Positions 60,020 through 64,000 of a DNA stretch of 64,000 bases are shown piece after piece. The notes beneath the pieces were generated by a model that did not search any database, was not told where the DNA came from, and saw only the letters and a program-made list of their open reading frames with translations. Source of the stretch: Salvelinus alpinus. Taxonomy: Eukaryota; Chordata; Actinopteri; Salmoniformes; Salmonidae. Made by a program: the position numbers and the translations under genes. Every line of letters begins with the position of its first letter. Positions within the stretch are counted from its first letter, which is position 1. The DNA is taken from contig NW_027256079.1 in NCBI RefSeq assembly GCF_045679555.1, forward strand, positions 1 through 64,000, written 5' to 3'.

Positions 60020-60730
60020 GACTTATACACATCGGTGGAGGGCAAGTCTCTCCAGTGCCAACATTTTCGTCTAACGGTAACCACTTTGTGTTCTGATAAT
60101 ATCACATCACTTCGACCTGCGTGAAATGCCGTTTAGGAATGCACTTGCAGACAGAGTGGTGAAAAAGTTGTTTATTTTGTTTACTAGATTATATCAGTGA
60201 ACCACTAGATTCCCATCATGCAACACTGTAGAAAAAATCACCAATGACTTTTTAATATCTTAATTAACCTGTCTGATATCACAAATGTATGCGATATGAC
60301 GAAATACAATCACATTCAGACACACACACAGACAAATGCATGAAACCAATTGATTTATTATCGATAACATCTCACATTCTCTTGTGCTTTTGATTTACTC
60401 CGTAAAAGAAGGGTTGTAATTCCACCATGGAAAACACAGGGCCATCAGACATCAGTCCAGTTCCTCTCCTCACCAGCATTAATTCCTCTGATCATTTGAA
60501 CAGGGCGAGGGAGCACAAAGCACACACAAGCTGCATTCAGTAACAATATTCTTATTTGTCTTATAAATAAAAGGCAGTTGCTCCCTGACAACACAAGGAA
60601 CTTTGATCGTATTAAAAGGGCAGGGGAGACTAGCCCATATAAGCTGAATTTAGTCAATTCAGCATCAAACGCTTACTACAAGGCAGTGTTGCTGATTAAA
60701 TAATGCAAGAGCACACCCTAGTGGACAAAA

Positions 60731-60849
60731 TGCTTACAGCACCTGGTATTCCAAGGCAGTCTCCCATCCAAGTACTAACCAGGCCCGACCCTGCTTAGCT
60801 TCCGAGATCAGACGAGATCGGGTGTATTCAGGTAGGTAAGGCCGTAAGC
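60731..60849 (-). rRNA. 5S ribosomal RNA, copy 23 (one substitution)
   Basis: Consensus except CTGCCTTGGAATACC for CTGCCTGGGAATACC, at the end of the C-box where TFIIIA binds. Unit 23 is 1,655 bp. Confidence 0.95.
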
Positions 60850-61513
60850 GAAGGAACAACTCTTGGTACACCATATAGAGTCAAAGTGAGTCTGATAAAC
60901 AGACATTGCATTTTCACCAATTAGATAAGCAGCTTGAACTTTGGGTCACTCAAAAAGGGGAAGAAATTACATATACTGTAGCCATCACTTTTTAGCACAG
61001 ATAGTTGGATGAAATACAAACAAACCTTGCTAACATTTCAAAGCGAGGGCACATATTTCAGCCTTGTGGGAAAAAATGGACAAATACAATGACTTCTGAC
61101 AAATACATCATTAGCAACAATTTCCCATGCAGCTAGCCTACTAGCCAGAATAAATACACAAAAGCTCTGAATGTTGAAAAACTATTGCATTGTTCTGTGC
61201 TAAGGAGGAGCGCATGTATGGACAATTTCATATTGTAAGCGCATGGGGCGCGTATGACACATCATGACTGGGGGTGGGGTTAGAGCGGCTTCTCAACTAT
61301 CTCTTGATTGAAGTACCAGCGTGGCATAAATACCATGCTGCATTTCGCAACATGATGTTTCCACAAAATGCCAACAATGTTTCGCTACAAACAAATGTTT
61401 CCACCTTTTGATTAGTCCACCTTTCGATTGGTCCACAAAATCTCTTTCAAAACTGACTTCAAAGATCTCCATAAGCACAAGTCAACCTCAAGGTTTATCA
61501 TCAAACAAGACAT

Positions 61514-61674
61514 CAGGGGAGAGCGCGAACGCAGTCCCCCACTACCATAAATTATGCAATCGAGATTTCCGCATTTGGGAAATTCGCAGGGGTCAGCACA
61601 GCCACAGTGCAATGGCTGAGCAGCCTTCTTGAACAGCCTTCTTGATCACGGTAGCTCCCTTGCCAGGTAAGTAT
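61514..61674 (-). pseudogene. U1 snRNA, copy 23 (161-nt rearranged form)
   Basis: The same stem-loop I rearrangement as copies 14-16 but in a two-box unit, 10 kb away from them. The rearranged U1 has therefore moved between unit backgrounds, probably by gene conversion. Confidence 0.85.
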
Positions 61675-62385
61675 GACTTTTACACATCGGTGGAGGGCAA
61701 GTCTCTCCAGTGCCAACATTTTCGTCTAACGGTAACCACTTTGTGTTCTGATAATATCACATCACTTCGACCTGCGTGAAATGCCGTTTAGGAATGCACT
61801 TGCAGACAGAGTGGTGAAAAAGTTGTTTATTTTGTTTACTAGATTATATCAGTGAACCACTAGATTCCCATCATGCAACACTGTAGAAAAAATCACCAAT
61901 GACTTTTTAATATCTTAATTAACCTGTCTGATATCACAAATGTATGCGATATGACGAAATACAATCACATTCAGACACACACACAGACAAATGCATGAAA
62001 CCAATTGATTTATTATCGATAACATCTCACATTCTCTTGTGCTTTTGATTTACTCCGTAAAAGAAGGGTTGTAATTCCACCATGGAAAACACAGGGCCAT
62101 CAGACATCAGTCCAGTTCCTCTCCTCACCAGCATTAATTCCTCTGATCATTTGAACAGGGCGAGGGAGCACAAAGCACACACAAGCTGCATTCAGTAACA
62201 ATATTCTTATTTGTCTTATAAATAAAAGGCAGTTGCTCCCTGACAACACAAGGAACTTTGATCGTATTAAAAGGGCAGGGGAGACTAGCCCATATAAGCT
62301 GAATTTAGTCAATTCAGCATCAAACGCTTACTACAAGGCAGTGTTGCTGATTAAATAATGCAAGAGCACACCCTAGTGGACAAAA

Positions 62386-62504
62386 TGCTTACAGCACCTG
62401 GTATTCCCAGGCAGTCTCCCATCCAAGTACTAACCAGGCCCGACCCTGCTTAGCTTCCGAGATCAGACGAGATCGGGTGTATTCAGGTAGGTAAGGCCGT
62501 AAGC
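62386..62504 (-). rRNA. 5S ribosomal RNA, copy 24
   Basis: Consensus sequence, in unit 24, which is cut by the window end (1,653 bp present). Confidence 0.96.
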
Positions 62505-63168
62505 GAAGGAACAACTCTTGGTACACCATATAGAGTCAAAGTGAGTCTGATAAACAGACATTGCATTTTCACCAATTAGATAAGCAGCTTGAACTTTGGG
62601 TCACTCAAAAAGGGGAAGAAATTACATATACTGTAGCCATCACTTTTTAGCACAGATAGTTGGATGAAATACAAACAAACCTTGCTAACATTTCAAAGCG
62701 AGGGCACATATTTCAGCCTTGTGGGAAAAAATGGACAAATACAATGACTTCTGACAAATACATCATTAGCAACAATTTCCCATGCAGCTAGCCTACTAGC
62801 CAGAATAAATACACAAAAGCTCTGAATGTTGAAAAACTATTGCATTGTTCTGTGCTAAGGAGGAGCGCATGTATGGACAATTTCATATTGTAAGCGCATG
62901 GGGCGCGTATGACACATCATGACTGGGGGTGGGGTTAGAGCGGCTTCTCAACTATCTCTTGATTGAAGTACCAGCGTGGCATAAATACCATGCTGCATTT
63001 CGCAACATGATGTTTCCACAAAATGCCAACAATGTTTCGCTACAAACAAATGTTTCCACCTTTTGATTAGTCCACCTTTCGATTGGTCCACAAAATCTCT
63101 TTCAAAACTGACTTCAAAGATCTCCATAAGCACAAGTCAACCTCAAGGTTTATCATCAAACAAGACAT

Positions 63169-63332
63169 CAGGGGAGAGCGCGAACGCAGTCCCCCACTAC
63201 CATAAATTATGCAATCGAGATTTCCGCATTTGGGAAATTCGCAGGGGTCAGCACAGCCACAGTGCAATGGCTGAGCCTCGCCCTGGGTGAACAGCCTTCT
63301 TGATCACGGTAGCTCCCTTGCCAGGTAAGTAT
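63169..63332 (-). ncRNA. U1 snRNA, copy 24 (164 nt, one change in stem I)
   Basis: Full-length, but AAGAAGGCTGTTC for AAGAAGGCGGTTC, which breaks one pair of upper stem I. This base and the upstream GACTTTTAC are shared with the 161-nt form. It looks like the precursor from which that form arose, or a partial conversion product. Confidence 0.93.
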
Positions 63333-64000
63333 GACTTTTACACATCGGTGGAGGGCAAGTCTCTCCAGTGCCAACATTTTCGTCTAACGGTAACCACTTT
63401 GTGTTCTGATAATATCACATCACTTCGACCTGCGTGAAATGCCGTTTAGGAATGCACTTGCAGACAGAGTGGTGAAAAAGTTGTTTATTTTGTTTACTAG
63501 ATTATATCAGTGAACCACTAGATTCCCATCATGCAACACTGTAGAAAAAATCACCAATGACTTTTTAATATCTTAATTAACCTGTCTGATATCACAAATG
63601 TATGCGATATGACGAAATACAATCACATTCAGACACACACACAGACAAATGCATGAAACCAATTGATTTATTATCGATAACATCTCACATTCTCTTGTGC
63701 TTTTGATTTACTCCGTAAAAGAAGGGTTGTAATTCCACCATGGAAAACACAGGGCCATCAGACATCAGTCCAGTTCCTCTCCTCACCAGCATTAATTCCT
63801 CTGATCATTTGAACAGGGCGAGGGAGCACAAAGCACACACAAGCTGCATTCAGTAACAATATTCTTATTTGTCTTATAAATAAAAGGCAGTTGCTCCCTG
63901 ACAACACAAGGAACTTTGATCGTATTAAAAGGGCAGGGGAGACTAGCCCATATAAGCTGAATTTAGTCAATTCAGCATCAAACGCTTACTACAAGGCAGT
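63333..64000. other. U1-5S spacer of the last unit, cut by the window
   Basis: The same as the 26941-27651 spacer, with the PSE-like site at about 63375-63394 and the SPH-like site at about 63514-63541. It ends at AAGGCAGT, a few bases before the next unit would begin. Confidence 0.85.

Larger units (their letters stand above)
24309..64000 (-). repeat. tandem array of 5S rRNA/U1 snRNA units (24 units)
   Basis: Units of 1,639-1,668 bp, each with one 5S and one U1 gene on the minus strand. Unit starts (at TGATTAAATAATG): 24309, 25956, 27614, 29271, 30918, 32576, 34244, 35901, 37558, 39215, 40872, 42529, 44192, 45847, 47486, 49125, 50764, 52418, 54076, 55734, 57377, 59035, 60693, 62348. The last unit lacks only its final few bases, so the array runs past the window. 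Unit lengths are explained by loss of one 16-bp CCAAT-type box (units 4, 14-17 and, by 15 bp, 20; partly 13), by U1 indels and by one CA-run expansion (unit 17). No protein-coding gene lies inside the units. Confidence 0.97.

Noticed and set aside
25708-63970. A minus-strand 70-codon open frame (starting MTKFSLYGLVS) in every 5S/U1 unit
   Set aside because: It sits in the spacer and is conserved only as much as the rest of the unit. No homology is recognised and unit homogenisation explains its conservation.
24309-64000. Other snRNA or tRNA genes in the spacers (U2, U4, U6, tRNA)
   Set aside because: Searched by eye for the U2 branch-site region, the U4 5' end, the U6 ACAGAGA box and tRNA A/B boxes on both strands; none was found.

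Overview
The window looks like non-protein-coding, repeat-dominated DNA from a teleost fish, most probably a salmonid. The salmonid call rests on recognising from memory the 3' end of a fish LINE, a HpaI-type SINE fragment (with its GTTAAC) and the very common salmonid repeat containing CCCTATTCCCTATATAGTGC. No host protein-coding gene could be supported on either strand. Most open frames are by-products of tandemly repeated DNA.

Layout. (1) 1-2820: AT-rich DNA holding a foldback repeat family. Three 330-bp units, each made of long inverted repeats, lie at about 541-1530, with diverged arms on both sides and a separate 155-bp direct repeat. The first 17 bases match part of U1 snRNA. (2) 2826-7809: LINE fragments, a 1,668-bp segment present as two full copies plus a truncated third, a (CTGT)n run and a SINE fragment. 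(3) 7810-24308: a 16.5-kb satellite. Its basic monomer is about 188 bp. Two diverged monomers (a and b) form 376/377-bp dimers. Seven monomers form a 1,318-bp higher-order repeat present five times, whose copies alternate in type to give a 2,636-bp super-period. The right part carries a different, 1,507-bp order. (4) 24309-64000 and certainly beyond: 24 tandem units of about 1,657 bp, each with one 5S rRNA gene and one U1 snRNA gene, all on the minus strand.

Within a unit, read on the minus strand, U1 (normally 164 nt) comes first. It is preceded by a PSE-like element at about -43 to -62 and a ZNF143/Staf (SPH)-like element at about -182 to -209. A 664-bp spacer follows, then 5S with a TATA-like box near -25, its internal control region and a downstream TTTT. 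Some 711 bp separate this 5S from the U1 of the next unit. U1 would use Pol II/SNAPc and 5S would use Pol III/TFIIIA, so the linkage places two RNAs of different machineries (splicing and ribosome) in one homogenised locus.

U1 copies are not equal. Sixteen are 164 nt long. Four share a 161-nt form that has lost the 3' strand of stem-loop I. Four others carry insertions or a deletion. Of the 5S copies, 21 appear identical and 3 (copies 1, 13, 23) differ. All 5S and U1 copies share substitutions relative to the human sequences as I remember them, so this may be a divergent class of both genes and not the main expressed set. Length differences between units are fully accounted for by a few indels: a 16-bp spacer box, the U1 changes and one CA-run expansion.
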